64,000 nt of DNA, taken from assembly GCA_029844215.1 (NCBI GenBank), contig CM056736.1, positions 22,939,501 to 23,003,500 on the forward strand, read 5' to 3'. Shown here piece by piece: positions 9,931-20,610 of the stretch. Source of the DNA: Przewalskia tangutica. Lineage: Eukaryota > Streptophyta > Magnoliopsida > Solanales > Solanaceae. Numbering within the stretch: the stretch's first letter is position 1; each line of letters starts with the position of its first letter. The notes beneath the pieces were generated by a model. It was not told the DNA's origin, searched no databases, and saw nothing but the letters and a program-made list of their open reading frames with translations. The position numbers and the translations under genes were made by a program.

Positions 9931-11230
9931 GGCAACTTGGCCCACTTGGCAATCCAAAAGAGAGGTATTGTTCGTGAGGTACAAGAATTGGGAAACCTCG
10001 GGGTTAGTTTAACTGAGGTCGGTAAAGGCAGGATGGCGGTGCATGATTCCTACCAGTCTGCCTTAGCTTCGGAAATAAAAGGAAGTCAGTTTGAGGATAC
10101 GGAGTTTGTTAAGTTTCGGGAAAAGATTCAACAGGGAAAACCATCATAATTTACATTAAGAGAAAATGACGGTACCCTTCCGTATAAGGGTAGGTTATAT
10201 GTTCCTAAGGTAAGGGATCTAAGAAGGAAGATCTTAGATGAGGGTCACAACACAAGATATTTCATTCATCCAGGGTCAACAAAGATGTATCAGGACCTCA
10301 AGGCAAATTACTGGTGGGACGGAATGAAGAAGATATTGCGGAGTTTGTCGGAATGTGTCTTACATGTCAACAGGTAAAAGCTGAACATAAAAAACTTGGC
10401 GGACTACTTCAGGACATTGGTGTCCCCATATGGAAATGGGAGGCGATTCATATGAATTTTGTAATTGGTCTACCGAAAACCCGAGAAGGGTATGATTATA
10501 TCTGGGTGATTGTCGATCGGCTTACAAAGTCAGCCCATTTCCTACCGGTCAGGACTACGTATCGCACACCACAGTACGCGCAGATTTATTTGAAGGAAAT
10601 TGTGCAGTTACATGGAATTCCATTACAAATTATTTCGGATAGGGGTTTTCATTTCACCTCACACTTTTGGCAAAGTTTCCAGCAGGGTATCGGGATAAAA
10701 TTTAAGTTGAGCACGGCTTTCCACCCGCAAACAGATGGGCAAGCTGAGCGAACAATTCAAACATTTGAGGACATGTTGCGATCTTGTGTGTTAGATTTTC
10801 AGGGCAGGTGGTTGGACCATCTATGTCTAATTGAGTTCACTTACAACAATAGTATTTTTATACTCTAGTATACAAATGACCCCGTTTGAAGCATTGTATG
10901 GACGGAAATGTAGATCTCCACTTGGATGGTTTGAGTTGGGTGATACGCAACTGTTCGAACCCGAAGTCATTCAAGAAACAAATGATAAGGTGCAGATTAT
11001 TCGGGAGCGGATAAACAACTCATAGTCATCATAAGTCTTATGTGGATTATCGCAAAATAGATTTCAAATTTCAAGAGGGGGAAAAAATATTTTTAAAAGT
11101 GTCCCCAATGAAGGGAGTGATGCGCTTTGGTAAGAAAGGGAAATTGAGCCCAAAGTTTATTGGGCCATATGAGATCTTGTGAAGAGTGGAGAATGTGGCT
11201 TACGAACTAGCACTTCCATAAGAGCTGGAA
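9931..11230 (+). pseudogene. Chromovirus pol remnant: integrase, first catalytic Asp changed
   Basis: After a linker and a stop at 10147, the zinc-binding module (a degenerate HHCC with CLTCQQVK) precedes the integrase core. The first catalytic position, normally the D of MDFVxGLP, reads MNFVIGLP. The second (ISDRGFHFTSHFW) and the Glu of HPQTDGQAERTIQ are present. A frame break near 10855 separates the core from IQMTPFEALYGRKCRSP, and more stops follow to 11230. Integrase joins element DNA to the host chromosome; this one is inactive by sequence. The Asn could be later decay. Confidence 0.85.
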
Positions 11231-11494
11231 GCAGTGCATCTGATATTTAATGTGTCAATGTTACGAAAATACTTGCACGATCCAAGTCACGTCATCTTTC
11301 CCCTGGAGATAATTCTTAATGAGGAGCTTCAATATGAAGAAGTTCCGGTAAAAATACTTGATAGGAAGGTTAAGCGACTCAGGAATAAATATATTGCTTC
11401 TGTGAAGGTCCTATGGAGGAATCACTCCACAGAGAAAGTCACCTGGGAAGCCGAATACACGATGAAAGTCAAATACTCATTTCTCTTTGAATAA
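11231..11494 (+). pseudogene. Chromovirus pol remnant: C-terminal chromodomain
   Basis: The last frame carries a chromodomain-like module. The sequence VPVKILDRKVKRLRNKYIAS is followed by VKVLWRNHSTEKVTWEAE, matching the strand-strand-helix core with the conserved W of VKVLW and the WE of VTWE. Upstream LIFNVSMLRKYLHDPSHV is the usual linker to integrase. C-terminal chromodomains define the chromovirus branch of Ty3/gypsy and are thought to guide insertion to marked chromatin. The stop at 11494 is probably original. The Tekay/Del-like subgroup is a guess from order and similarity. Confidence 0.8.
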
Positions 11495-11565
11495 GGTAAT
11501 AAAAATGTGTTAAATAGTACTTCATATATGTGCTTTTTGCGTGTCTATATGCATGTGTTACTCTT

Positions 11566-11705
11566 ATTCACATTCGGGGACGAATGTCGTTTAAGGAGGG
11601 GAGAATGTAAAATTCCAAGATTTGTTGTGTGTCTAGGAGATTATGTTACGACTTTATTCACATTCGATGACGAATGTCGCTTAAGGAAGGGAGAATGTGA
11701 AGTCT
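11566..11705 (+). repeat. Tandem duplication (~91 bp) across polypurine tract and LTR start
   Basis: CATTCGGGGACGAATGTCG with AAGGAGGGGAGAATGT at 11571-11608 recurs about 91 bp later as CATTCGATGACGAATGTCG with AAGGAAGGGAGAATGT. Both copies place a purine tract directly before a TGT LTR-like start. CATTCG...CGAATG is itself a short inverted repeat. Confidence 0.8.
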
Positions 11706-11712
11706 CAAATTA

Positions 11713-11754
11713 TTGTTACAATAACAACAATAATAATAATAATAATAATAATAA

Positions 11755-11793
<39 letters not shown>

Positions 11794-11812
11794 TGATGAT
11801 GATAATAATAAT
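11713..11812. repeat. AAT/AAC/GAT trinucleotide microsatellite
   Basis: An uninterrupted ATA/AAT trinucleotide run of about 100 bp with AAC at its left edge and GAT units near its right edge. It lies near the start of the chromovirus LTR. Confidence 0.95.
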
Positions 11813-12383
11813 GGGGTGTGTTAGAAAATTAATAATTTAAGTTATACTATATTAACATAGTATTAACTTTTCATCTATGCTATCCTATTAAATAAAAGAT
11901 GATGACCTTTTATATAACATGATTGTGTTAAATTTTATCTTAACACTAAATGGAAAAATCTGCACATCATTTCCCTTCCCCTTCCCCTCACTTACACGTT
12001 TTCCCCTTCCCTTAATTCCCCTCAACTCTTGTCCTTCCCTCTCTCATAGGTTACATACAAACACCTCACCTCTATTTATATATTTTACTTGGCACAAAAC
12101 AAAGTACCTAACACAAAGAATAAAAAATCAGAAAATATCAAGAGAGCAAAAAGAACAAGAATAAAAAAAATACTAGGGAGCAAGGATAAATTTTAGCAAC
12201 CGAACAACAATCCTTTCGCTCTTACGAAGAAGAAAAGGTGAGTTTTCTCACTCAGAAATTCTTAGTGAAATCCGTTATTTTAAGTTCGATACATGTTAGA
12301 ATATAAATCGGGTGTTAAAAAGAAATAATAAACTTTTGATTATTTAGACAACTAGTTGAGTCATGAACGTTCAAATTGTTTTG

Positions 12384-13020
12384 TACCGAGTTGTACTAGT
12401 TAGAATTGAATGAAATTCTGAGTTGTACACCTCTCTATTACGATAAGATCGAGCCAAATAGGGGATAAAGCGGACTTACGGTTTAAGAGTTATCATAATT
12501 TAAAGTTTCTGTCTTGGATTGATCGTGATCCGAAAGAGCATAACACAAAAACGTAAAACAGTACAAATAGGTACAGAATCTGAACTTTTGTTCTAAATAA
12601 TAGTTCTATATTTCTCTGTTTTTGACATTTTGAGACCTTACGGAGGTCTATCCGACTTACGGGTTAAGAGTTATTGTTGTTTAAAGTTTCTGTCTCGGTT
12701 TGACTGAAACTCGGGAAGGCAGAATTTTACAACCTGTTTTCAGTAAGTTATACTTGTTAGAATTAGGTAAAATTTGGAAGTATTGTACATAGGTATGTGA
12801 AGGTAATATTGAGACAAATCGGGGGTAAAACGGACTTACGGGCTGAGAGTTGTTGTAGTTTAAAGTTTCTGCCTCGGATTGATCGGAATCCGGAAAGGCA
12901 GAAAATAAAAATGAAAAACTGTACCAATTGGTATATAATATGAATGGTTGGTTCATATGGGGTCATATAACTCTCTTTTCTTGTCGTTTTAAGATTTTAC
13001 GGGGCTTGATCGGGCTTACA
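12384..13020. repeat. Three diverged ~180-bp tandem repeats in LTR
   Basis: The block GACTTACGG, then AAGAGTTAT or a variant, then TTTAAAGTTTCTG, ending in GGAAGGCAGAA or a variant, recurs at about 12471, 12652 and 12832. The first and third units share CGAGCCAAATAGGGG / GACAAATCGGGGG upstream. A fourth, weak start (GGGCTTACATCTAAG) is near 13012. Confidence 0.75.
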
Positions 13021-13314
13021 TCTAAGAAGTTAAGACCATTTTGCGATTTGGCCCTGTTTTAATCAAATTCTGGCGAGACTAGTTATATGTGGCTGTTTTG
13101 CGGATATATTTGTACTAGTTACCCAGAGTGTTGTCAAATGAAATTTGGTACAGTGAAAGGTCCCCGTCTTATCTTTGTTTCAGTGTAAGCAACACCTTAG
13201 TTGAAGTTATGGTTGAAGAGTTATGGCCATTACAAGTGTGAAAGGCATAATATAAAAAAAAGAAATATTATTTATTTGACCTTCCGAAAATACAAAGTGA
13301 ATATATGCTCACAA

Positions 13315-13552
13315 ATATGTAAATGCCTCGGATTGAGTTGCACACCGCAAAAATAGGTAAATGCCTCGGATCGAGTTGCACGCCGCAACAAATATATAAA
13401 TGCATCGGATCGGGTTGCACGCCGCAACAAACTATGTAAAGGCATTGGATCGGGTTGTGCGCCGCAATAAATATGTAAAAACATTGGATTGGGTTGTGCA
13501 ACGCAATAAATATGTGGATGCATTGGATAGGGTTGCACGCCACAATAAATGT
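13315..13552. repeat. 39-bp tandem repeat, six copies, in LTR
   Basis: Units start at about 13321, 13359, 13398, 13438, 13477 and 13516. The consensus is built on GCATTGGATCGGGTTG, then CACGCCGCAA and TAAATATGTAAA. The minus-strand ORF over this block is just the translated repeat. Confidence 0.9.
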
Positions 13553-14229
13553 AAAAGAAAAATGCAAATGAATATCTTAAGGTGTGATATGGGTTAAAAG
13601 AGAAAATTGGTTAAATTAAGAATCTCCTTTAAGGAATTGAGAGGAGATGTTGCATACTTGTATGATAAAAGTGTTGTAACCTAATATGTTTTTCTTACAA
13701 CATGATTATTATGTTATAATATGATTGTACTTAGAATATTGTGAGTTTACTTAAATTGTAGAGCGAGGTTCTCACTCAGCCCCGGATGGTAGGGCTGACT
13801 CTTTATTTAACATGTTTCAGGAAAGCGTGATAGAGCAAAGACTCCACATCAAGGCTAGCGATCGTCCCACAGCCTCATTGTCGTACCAAATCTATTGCTT
13901 CAGACTTGGTACTTGTCATGTTAGTGTGTAGTTGAAGGGTTTAGTTTCAGTATCTCGACAATGCCCGTGTGAGATTGTCTCCTTTCAAACTTGGAATATT
14001 CACTCTCATTATGTCTGGGTAGAACAAAATTTGCATAAGCATGGGCTCGCGTTATATTTAATGCAATTCGTAAAAAGATTTTCTACTTCCATTGATATTA
14101 CTAGTTCCGCATTTAAATACACGTCTAAATTTTAAAATAAAGAGAGTTAGATGGTGCTCCTGGAAAGGGATAATTATCCAGGTGTCATCACGTCCTAAGT
14201 AAAGACTTGAGAAAAGTCGGGGCGTGACA

Positions 14230-15800
14230 CATGTGCCATACATGGAATTTCCAAACCTAAACAGTTGTTTAACCTATCCGTTTCAGTTGTCCCTTCCCTT
14301 GTCCCTCGTAATCTGAATGATGTCTTGTCCGACCCAAATTAGAAAGCTACAATAATTTACGAATATAATGCTCTTATTGATAATAAGAGGTGAGACCTAG
14401 TACCCTATCTACCTGATGCTATCATTATTCATTCTATGTGAATTTTTATACATAAAAAGAAATATAATGGTTCTTTTGTGAGGTACAAGGCCCTTCTTGT
14501 AGGTGATGGCAGGTATCAATAGGTGGGAGTGGATTGTGATGAAACGTTCATACCGTCCTCAGCATGGCCCTATTCAAGTCTTGGTCCATTCATCATCTGG
14601 ATATCAAGAATGCTTTCTTACATGAGGATATTCATAAAATGGTATATATGCGTCAGCCTATGGGTTTCAAAGATCCTATTCATCTTGATTATGTGTGTCT
14701 ATTGAGGAAATCGTGCTATGTACTGAAACAGACACATCAAGCATGGTACCAGCGGTTCGCCGATTATGTCTCATCTATCGGTTTTTCACATAATAAATCT
14801 GATCATTCCCTGTTCATCTACAACAAGGGTCCAGACATGGCTTACCTATTATTATATGTTGATGACATCATTCTTACCACGTCATCTGATGCCCTCCGTC
14901 GGTCCATTATGTCTCTCATTTCATATGGGTTGTTATGAAGGATCTGGGCCCCTTGAGTTATTTCTTGGGCATCTCTATCACTCGCCATTCTGGCGGCCTA
15001 TTTCTATGTCAGAATAAATACGCTGACGATATCCTTGATCGTGTAGGCATGATGTTTTGCAAGCCAGTAGACACCAATTCCAAGCTCAGCGCTGATTCCG
15101 GCCCTCCATATTCAGACTCGACTCACTATCGTATCTTAGTTGGGGCCCTGCAGTACCTCACATTCACGAGACCATACATATCATATGACGTACAATAAAC
15201 TTGTTTGCATATACACAATCCGACGGAAGCACACATGAATGCCATCAATCGTATTTTACGATACGTCTAGGGCACACTTCACTTCGGCTTACATCTATAT
15301 ATGTCTGCACTCACTATTCTCACTGTTTATTCTGATGCTGACTGGGTGGATGTCCTGACACCTGATGTTTCACGTCTGGTTACTGCATTTTTCTCGGAGA
15401 TAACTTATTGTCTTGGTCTTCCAAAAGGCATTCTACACTATCCTGATCCAGTGCCGAAGTAGAGTAAATAGTTGTAGTCAACGTCCTCTCTGAGTCTTGT
15501 AGGATCTATAACCTTCTACTTGAGCTTCACTGCCCAATTCAAAAGGCAACACTAGTCTACTACAATAATATTAGTATGATATATCTTTCCGACAATCCCG
15601 TCCAACATCAGCGCACCAAACACATTGAGATGGACATTCATTTTGTTCGCGAAAAAGTGTCTCGTGGTCAAATCCGGGTCCTTCATGTTCCTTCTAGCTA
15701 TCAGATTGCCGAAATCTTCACCAAATGAATTCCGCGCATACTGTTTTTTGATTTTCGAGTCAGTCTCAGTGTTCGTGAGGCAGCCTCCCTCTTCTACTGC
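14230..15800 (+). pseudogene. Ty1/copia pol remnant: 3' half (reverse transcriptase, RNase H)
   Basis: Reading starts right at the chromovirus LTR end with HGISKPKQLFNLSVS, the segment between copia integrase and reverse transcriptase. It continues to EYNALIDNK, VGVDCDETFIP and LDIKNAFLHEDIHKMVYM. Then come SDHSLFIYNKG with LLLYVDDIIL (catalytic YVDD intact at about 14850), KDLGPLSYFLGISITRH, and RNase H pieces up to HQRTKHIEMDIHFVREKVSR near 15610. At least six stops and several frame changes are present. It belongs to the same family as the minus-strand copia remnants at 28442-34900 and 49569-58560. Its 5' half must lie left of the chromovirus, outside the window. Confidence 0.85.
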
Positions 15801-15805
15801 AGGGG

Positions 15806-16030
15806 TGTAATAGAATATTCACCAAATATTTTTACATTAATTGTATATCTTTTATTTTAGTTAGAATTGTATTCCTATTGTAATTAGGTCTCCTATTTTA
15901 GGTACAATTATATTTCCTATTGTAATTAGATTGATTAGTTACCTAGTTTAGATATTCTTATACTACTATATATATTGTACATTATTAATAAATAAAATGA
16001 AGAAACATATTTTTTTACAAAATAGTAACA
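15806..16030 (+). mobile_element. Copia 3' LTR (~225 bp)
   Basis: CTACTGCAGGGG (polypurine-like) precedes TGTAATAGAATATTC. The segment ends near TAGTAACA at 16030 after an AT-rich tail with AATAAATAAA, a plausible polyadenylation region. The right boundary could be 16018 or 16030; no second LTR is visible to fix it. Confidence 0.6.
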
Positions 16031-16116
16031 TTTGTTGCATATGCACTAAGAGACTGAGAAGATAACACAAATTTTTACTATTGATAAGTTTGTGTTAAAA
16101 GTACTCTTTATTATAT

Positions 16117-16374
16117 TACTTTGTCTGTCCCATTGTATGTGAAAACATTATTGTTTGGAGAGTAAAATAACTTTTTCAAATTATACTTTTTTCAATTTTT
16201 TTTTAAATATATTGAATTATTAGTTTTATTAACTTGTACTTTTAGTGTAAAATTTAAATATTTAAATTTTATTTAGAAAAATATGAAGAATCTATACTTG
16301 ATTTCATAGTCAAAATTAAGTATTTTGATTCTCGTATTCCAAATTCCTTTGCATAAAATGAAATATAGGGAGTA
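16117..16374. mobile_element. Degenerate Stowaway-like MITE
   Basis: TACTTTGTCTGTCCCATTGT at the left and AAAATGAAATATAGGGAGTA at the right are recognisable, mutated forms of the plant terminal words TACTCCCTCxGTCCCA and GGGACGGAGGGAGTA. A TA lies at each end. The length of 258 bp and the AT-rich interior fit a mariner-related MITE. It is non-coding. Confidence 0.6.
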
Positions 16375-16559
16375 TTATTTCAAACCCACAGCTTTAGATG
16401 CATGACTTCAATTTTACTTATACTATTGTTGATAGAAAATTAGAAATTCCATTATTTTGGTTTAGGCGTTGAGTTTCCTCCAATGCGCTGGTTGGATTTC
16501 GGCATAGCGACTAAACGTAGCACAACACCCCATGTTCGGTGGTTGCCTTTGGATATTTT

Positions 16560-16860
16560 GTTGGTTTCGTTGGTCAACTGTGTTTATACATGATTATCAA
16601 AATATTTATACTATATATAGTGTATGTAATGTATAATAGTGGTTTTGCTTTGGATATTTTGTTGGTTAACTATCTTTTTACATGGTTATACAATGAATAT
16701 ACATTCGTTATATGTTATATGCAATGTATAATAGTGTATAAAGATGTATATATGTATAATAGTCTATAAGGATGTATATGTGATATATAATAGTATATAA
16801 GAATGTATAATATTATATAAGAATGTATATGTAATGTATAATAGTGTAAATATACTTTTA
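16560..16860. repeat. AT-rich irregular tandem repeat (ATGTATAATAGT words)
   Basis: Words such as GTATAATAGTGTATAA and AGGATGTATATGTG recur at irregular 25-40 bp spacing. The interval 16375-16560 to its left shows nothing I recognise. Confidence 0.6.
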
Positions 16861-17030
16861 TACATATTTTAAAAATGACAAGAGAAAAATAAAGAGGGTT
16901 CTATGATAGCTCGGGGAAGAAGGTAAAAAAATAACATTAAAATGAATTTGGATTCATGAAATTCAATGTAAACATATATTGACTATTTTAAATGTAAAAA
17001 ATTATTGGACTATGCCCATTATAAACTCAT
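16861..17030. other. Unassigned AT-rich spacer
   Basis: No coding or repeat signal that I can name. Confidence 0.3.
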
Positions 17031-19560
17031 TATGTTACTATCTCAAATCTCTAAGTCGTGAGGGCACCTATCATTTTCCACCTCGGTAGGAAAACTCTTC
17101 CATGAATCAACAATTCAACCACAGTTAAAGTAAATTAAGCGAAATAATATAAAGTCTAACTCATATCATAAATATAAAAGTGTGGATTTATGAATGAGAA
17201 ATATAAATTTCCTATTTTCGTAGGAATCAATGGATAAATGGTTTGAATAGTACATGAGCGACTAATATAATCTATAAGTCTGAATAATACAAAGGATCAA
17301 GAATCAAAGTAAAGACAATAGTAGGAAGGAATTTTCGGGCAGCATATCGTCTAGCAAGCTCACACTAAAGACTCAGTAGCAACCTCAGATCTATCTCGAG
17401 GTAAAGAGGTAGAACCAGTCTTGTACTTTGCATTCAGAAAAGAATGCAGCAGGGTAGTATCAATACAAGCACTATTTATCGGTAGATATCACAGGCCGAT
17501 AACAATTACCTAACATATGTATAAGAAAGAAATCAAAAGATAGACATGCTCACAGTCTAAGAATAACCAGTCTAAATATAGAGAATCATAGCATATGGTG
17601 AAGCATAAAAACCCAATTCTGTCAGATTTTTCAATCGTTTCTTATAATAATCATAGTCACAAGTATAACATAAATATGAAATATAGATATAAAATGAAAT
17701 GACGGTGATATGTAATGCAATGACCAATGTAATCTCCATACATATATGTTAAAGACGTAATGTCTCATTGTCTCGTAGTCATGACCCATGGGGGACCCGC
17801 GACGTTCATGTACCAGTCATTCCATATCACACAACTTAGAATGAATCTTCCACCGAACACCCCGCTAGCCACTCTGTATCACACAACATAGATATGTCTA
17901 TGCAATATAGAATGTCATATAAATAATAAATATTTCCTTCTCATTTATAACGTCACACCAGCACAAGACATAACTGTATATCATGAAAATGAGGATGAAT
18001 GCAAATGAAATGACAATAACAATTGTAACATATCAATTCTCAATCATGCCACACAAGGACACTCATTATAATATCAAAATCTTATTAAGTCTTTTCATCC
18101 ATTCATAAACATGCCAAGATAAGTGAAATACAACTACATCACAAATACGACATGGCATTACGTACAAGTCCAGTAACTAGATAGAGACAACTAGTCATGA
18201 TCAGTCAACATGTAACCAACCTAAGTATCTATCCAAATTTCATACCCGAATGCTTACATACTTTCTCCAACGGAACCTAACTACACATACGCTTCGCTAA
18301 CTGAACTCTAACCAGAAGGTAACCCGTAACCTACCTAGATGCAGAGCGGGAGTCACAACAAGTCACACATGAGCCTTTCCCTTTTGAGGATTTTCGTACT
18401 TGAAGTCTGAGTTAGAACAAGGAATTAACAACACTCATAACTCTATACTATACCTTGGAGTCCAAACCGAATAAGGAAAAAGGGAGAAATGGGTTTATAG
18501 GGGTAAAACAGTCAATACGGAGGTGAAACATGAAATTCAAGGTCCTATGAGTCTAATCCTACTAACTAATTGCTAAAACAACTCAAGATTAGGTCAATTT
18601 CATCATACAAACAAAAACCCCAATTTTGAATATGCACCCTAGTTTTTTCCAATAATCAATTTCATCAAGAAAATGGAAGCTCCAAGCCTAGCAACTATCA
18701 ATTAGTGAACCCCAAGCTTAGAATAATAAAATTTATCAGTCAATTTTCATTTTAAGATTAACAATTAAATAAATCCTAACTAGGTTGAACTCATCTTCCT
18801 CAATTAGATTCGAGGTTGTTTCCATCATTAAATCAACAGAAGAAAGATAAAGAAATGTAAAATAAGGCTAAAGGGCTTACCACAAGAAAAAAATCATCAA
18901 AAGTTACTTGAAATCACCTTAATGGTGCCTCAGAGAACTATTTTCGAAATAAGGGAAAATGAAGGGTTTTAACTCACTTAAACACAATCTGGAAATCTCG
19001 TGCCCGCGGTCAACCCCTGCACCTGCGGTCCCTAGAAAATATCTCAAAAGCACGCTGCAGCAGAACGTTATCTGTTGCATCGGTCCCTTTCCGCTAGGGC
19101 GCACTGAGGCCTGCCCCAGCGAATACACCAGCAAACCAAAAAAATCAAGTCGTATGCAATTTCAACCCAAAATTCAATAATCACTCAAGACATCCCCGAC
19201 ATAAATTAGATATGCACGTATATCTAAAAATACGCTATGAACTCACTAATGGTCTCAAAATTTCCATCGGAGGTCTAATTCTACAAGATAACCCCAAACT
19301 GGCTAAACTAGTTTTCCAACCAATAGCCAAAAATGTTGTCGTGGTCCTCGAAAATCAAATCAACTATCTTACGAAGTCATAAACTATTCTTAGGACCTCC
19401 AAAATCGATGGAATTCCGAAAAAGGTTCGTTCACACAAAATCAATTATTGATCAATATTTTCATACTTAAGGTTCTAATTTTTCAATTTCTACTCGAATC
19501 GCTCAAAATCAAATCTACATGGTTAAATAGTCAAAGTACGCATAATAACAGCAACAATCA
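17031..19560 (-). mobile_element. Possible gypsy LTR-like remnant, minus orientation
   Basis: There is no open reading frame of note. Read on the minus strand, the part at 18700-19140 resembles the transcribed leader of solanaceous gypsy LTRs. It has a GC-rich block with GACCGCAGGTGCAGGGG, then AAAACCCTTCATTTTCCC, then a TTTCTTGTGGTAAG word. I cannot see TG...CA ends, a target-site duplication or a partner LTR, so the limits are loose and the call rests on general resemblance. It could also be unrelated spacer. Confidence 0.3.
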
Positions 19561-19714
19561 TTACAGTTTATTTGGATAGTACATATGTGTTAGTATCCCT
19601 TTATTTTACATAAGAGAAGACCCATATCAAATTGTGTTCTTTTCCTCTAATAAGTGTAGGGACAACATTTTGAAAGTTCAGAAATTATAAATAAAGGATG
19701 TTTGATTTCTAGTT
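19561..19714. other. Unassigned spacer
   Basis: Short AT-rich stretch without recognisable content. Confidence 0.3.
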
Positions 19715-20165
19715 TCTTTCGGGCAATTCGAACAAATGCCCTTTTTCAGGATGATCTTTAATTTTTGCCTCTCAATTAGAAATTTTAATTTTAAAATCTC
19801 TGGGTTTTGGGTTAAAACCTCAGCTCAGTCAAAAAAAAATTGCAAGCCAGAATTTGAATTTCACAAGGCATAGTTTTCCTACAAACTCTACCAAAAGGCA
19901 TAGTTTGCCTACAAATTCTACCTTAAGGTAGAGTTTGTCTTATGCCTGAAGGCATACTCTGAGAGTTTGTAGGCAAACTATGCCTTGCAAAATACAAAGT
20001 CTGTCTTGCGATTGTTTTTTAATTTTGACTAAGAGGGGATTTGACCTCGGGACATCGAGGTATTTTCAGCTTCTTTTTTAAGTGAAGAGCAAAAATTAAT
20101 GACCAACAAGTTGAGGGGGGGGAAATTAAAGACCACTACTTTTGAAGGATAATTCGCGCAAAAAA
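19715..20165. mobile_element. Foldback-type MITE with nested palindrome
   Basis: The two halves are imperfect reverse complements. Outer arms carry GGGCAATTCG and ATCTTTAATTTTTGCCTCT on the left, matched by GAGCAAAAATTAATGACC and GATAATTCGCGC on the right. Inner arms pair GCATAGTTTGCCTACAAA with TTTGTAGGCAAACTATGC. The centre is CTACCTTAAGGTAG at 19919-19932. Within the left arm the AAGGCATAGTTT...CCTACAAA unit is itself repeated. It is about 450 bp and non-coding. The superfamily is not clear and exact ends are uncertain by about 10 bp. Confidence 0.65.
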
Positions 20166-20610
20166 AATGGTTTCTTTCCTTTTCGTTGCTCAAAGGTTTG
20201 TTTACTTATCAAAAGCCCATGAACTCGTCTTATGTTGATTTGATGGAAAACTCACAATGGGTCATCTAAGCCCATTCATTACACATTATCTATGTTTTTA
20301 CGCTAGGAAAATGTTTCTCGGCATGAAAAAACGTGTCACAAACGCATATGTAAAGACAGTAATACACCTCAGGTGTACTTTTTATTGTAGCATCCCTTCT
20401 GCGCGTGGATGTAGTGTGAGAGTGTATTTATTTTATGTTTGAGGAGAGATTGAAGCCACTCGCCCACTCAATCATTGAATTGTCAACAACCTTTTCAAAA
20501 TGTTATTCAATAATTAATGTGAGATGTGACTAATCAAAAGGTCATCATTAATATGTACAATGACAGTTAGTTTTTGCATCACCTATGTATACAACCTTCT
20601 TCTTTACCAT
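20166..20610. other. Unassigned spacer before FAR1-like pseudogene
   Basis: I see no coding or repeat signal here. It may hold the upstream region of the pseudogene that follows. Confidence 0.3.

Larger units (their letters stand above)
11696..14229 (+). mobile_element. Chromovirus 3' LTR (~2.5 kb)
   Basis: The LTR starts TGTGAAGTCTC after the second polypurine tract (or at TGTAAAATTCC, 11606, if the first is used) and ends GTCGGGGCGTGACA at 14229. The GGGGCGTGACA ending is typical of plant chromovirus LTRs. Immediately to the right, copia reverse-transcriptase sequence begins with CATGT, so this is an insertion boundary. The LTR contains a trinucleotide microsatellite, three diverged repeats of about 180 bp and a six-copy 39-bp repeat. 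The matching 5' LTR lies beyond the left edge of the window. Confidence 0.75.

Noticed and set aside
13268..13567. Minus-strand ORFs with repeated NPIQC-like words
   Set aside because: Translation of the 39-bp tandem repeat in the chromovirus LTR.
16539..16769. Plus-strand 76-codon hydrophobic ORF
   Set aside because: Composition follows the AT-rich TATA-type repeat; no start context or similarity.
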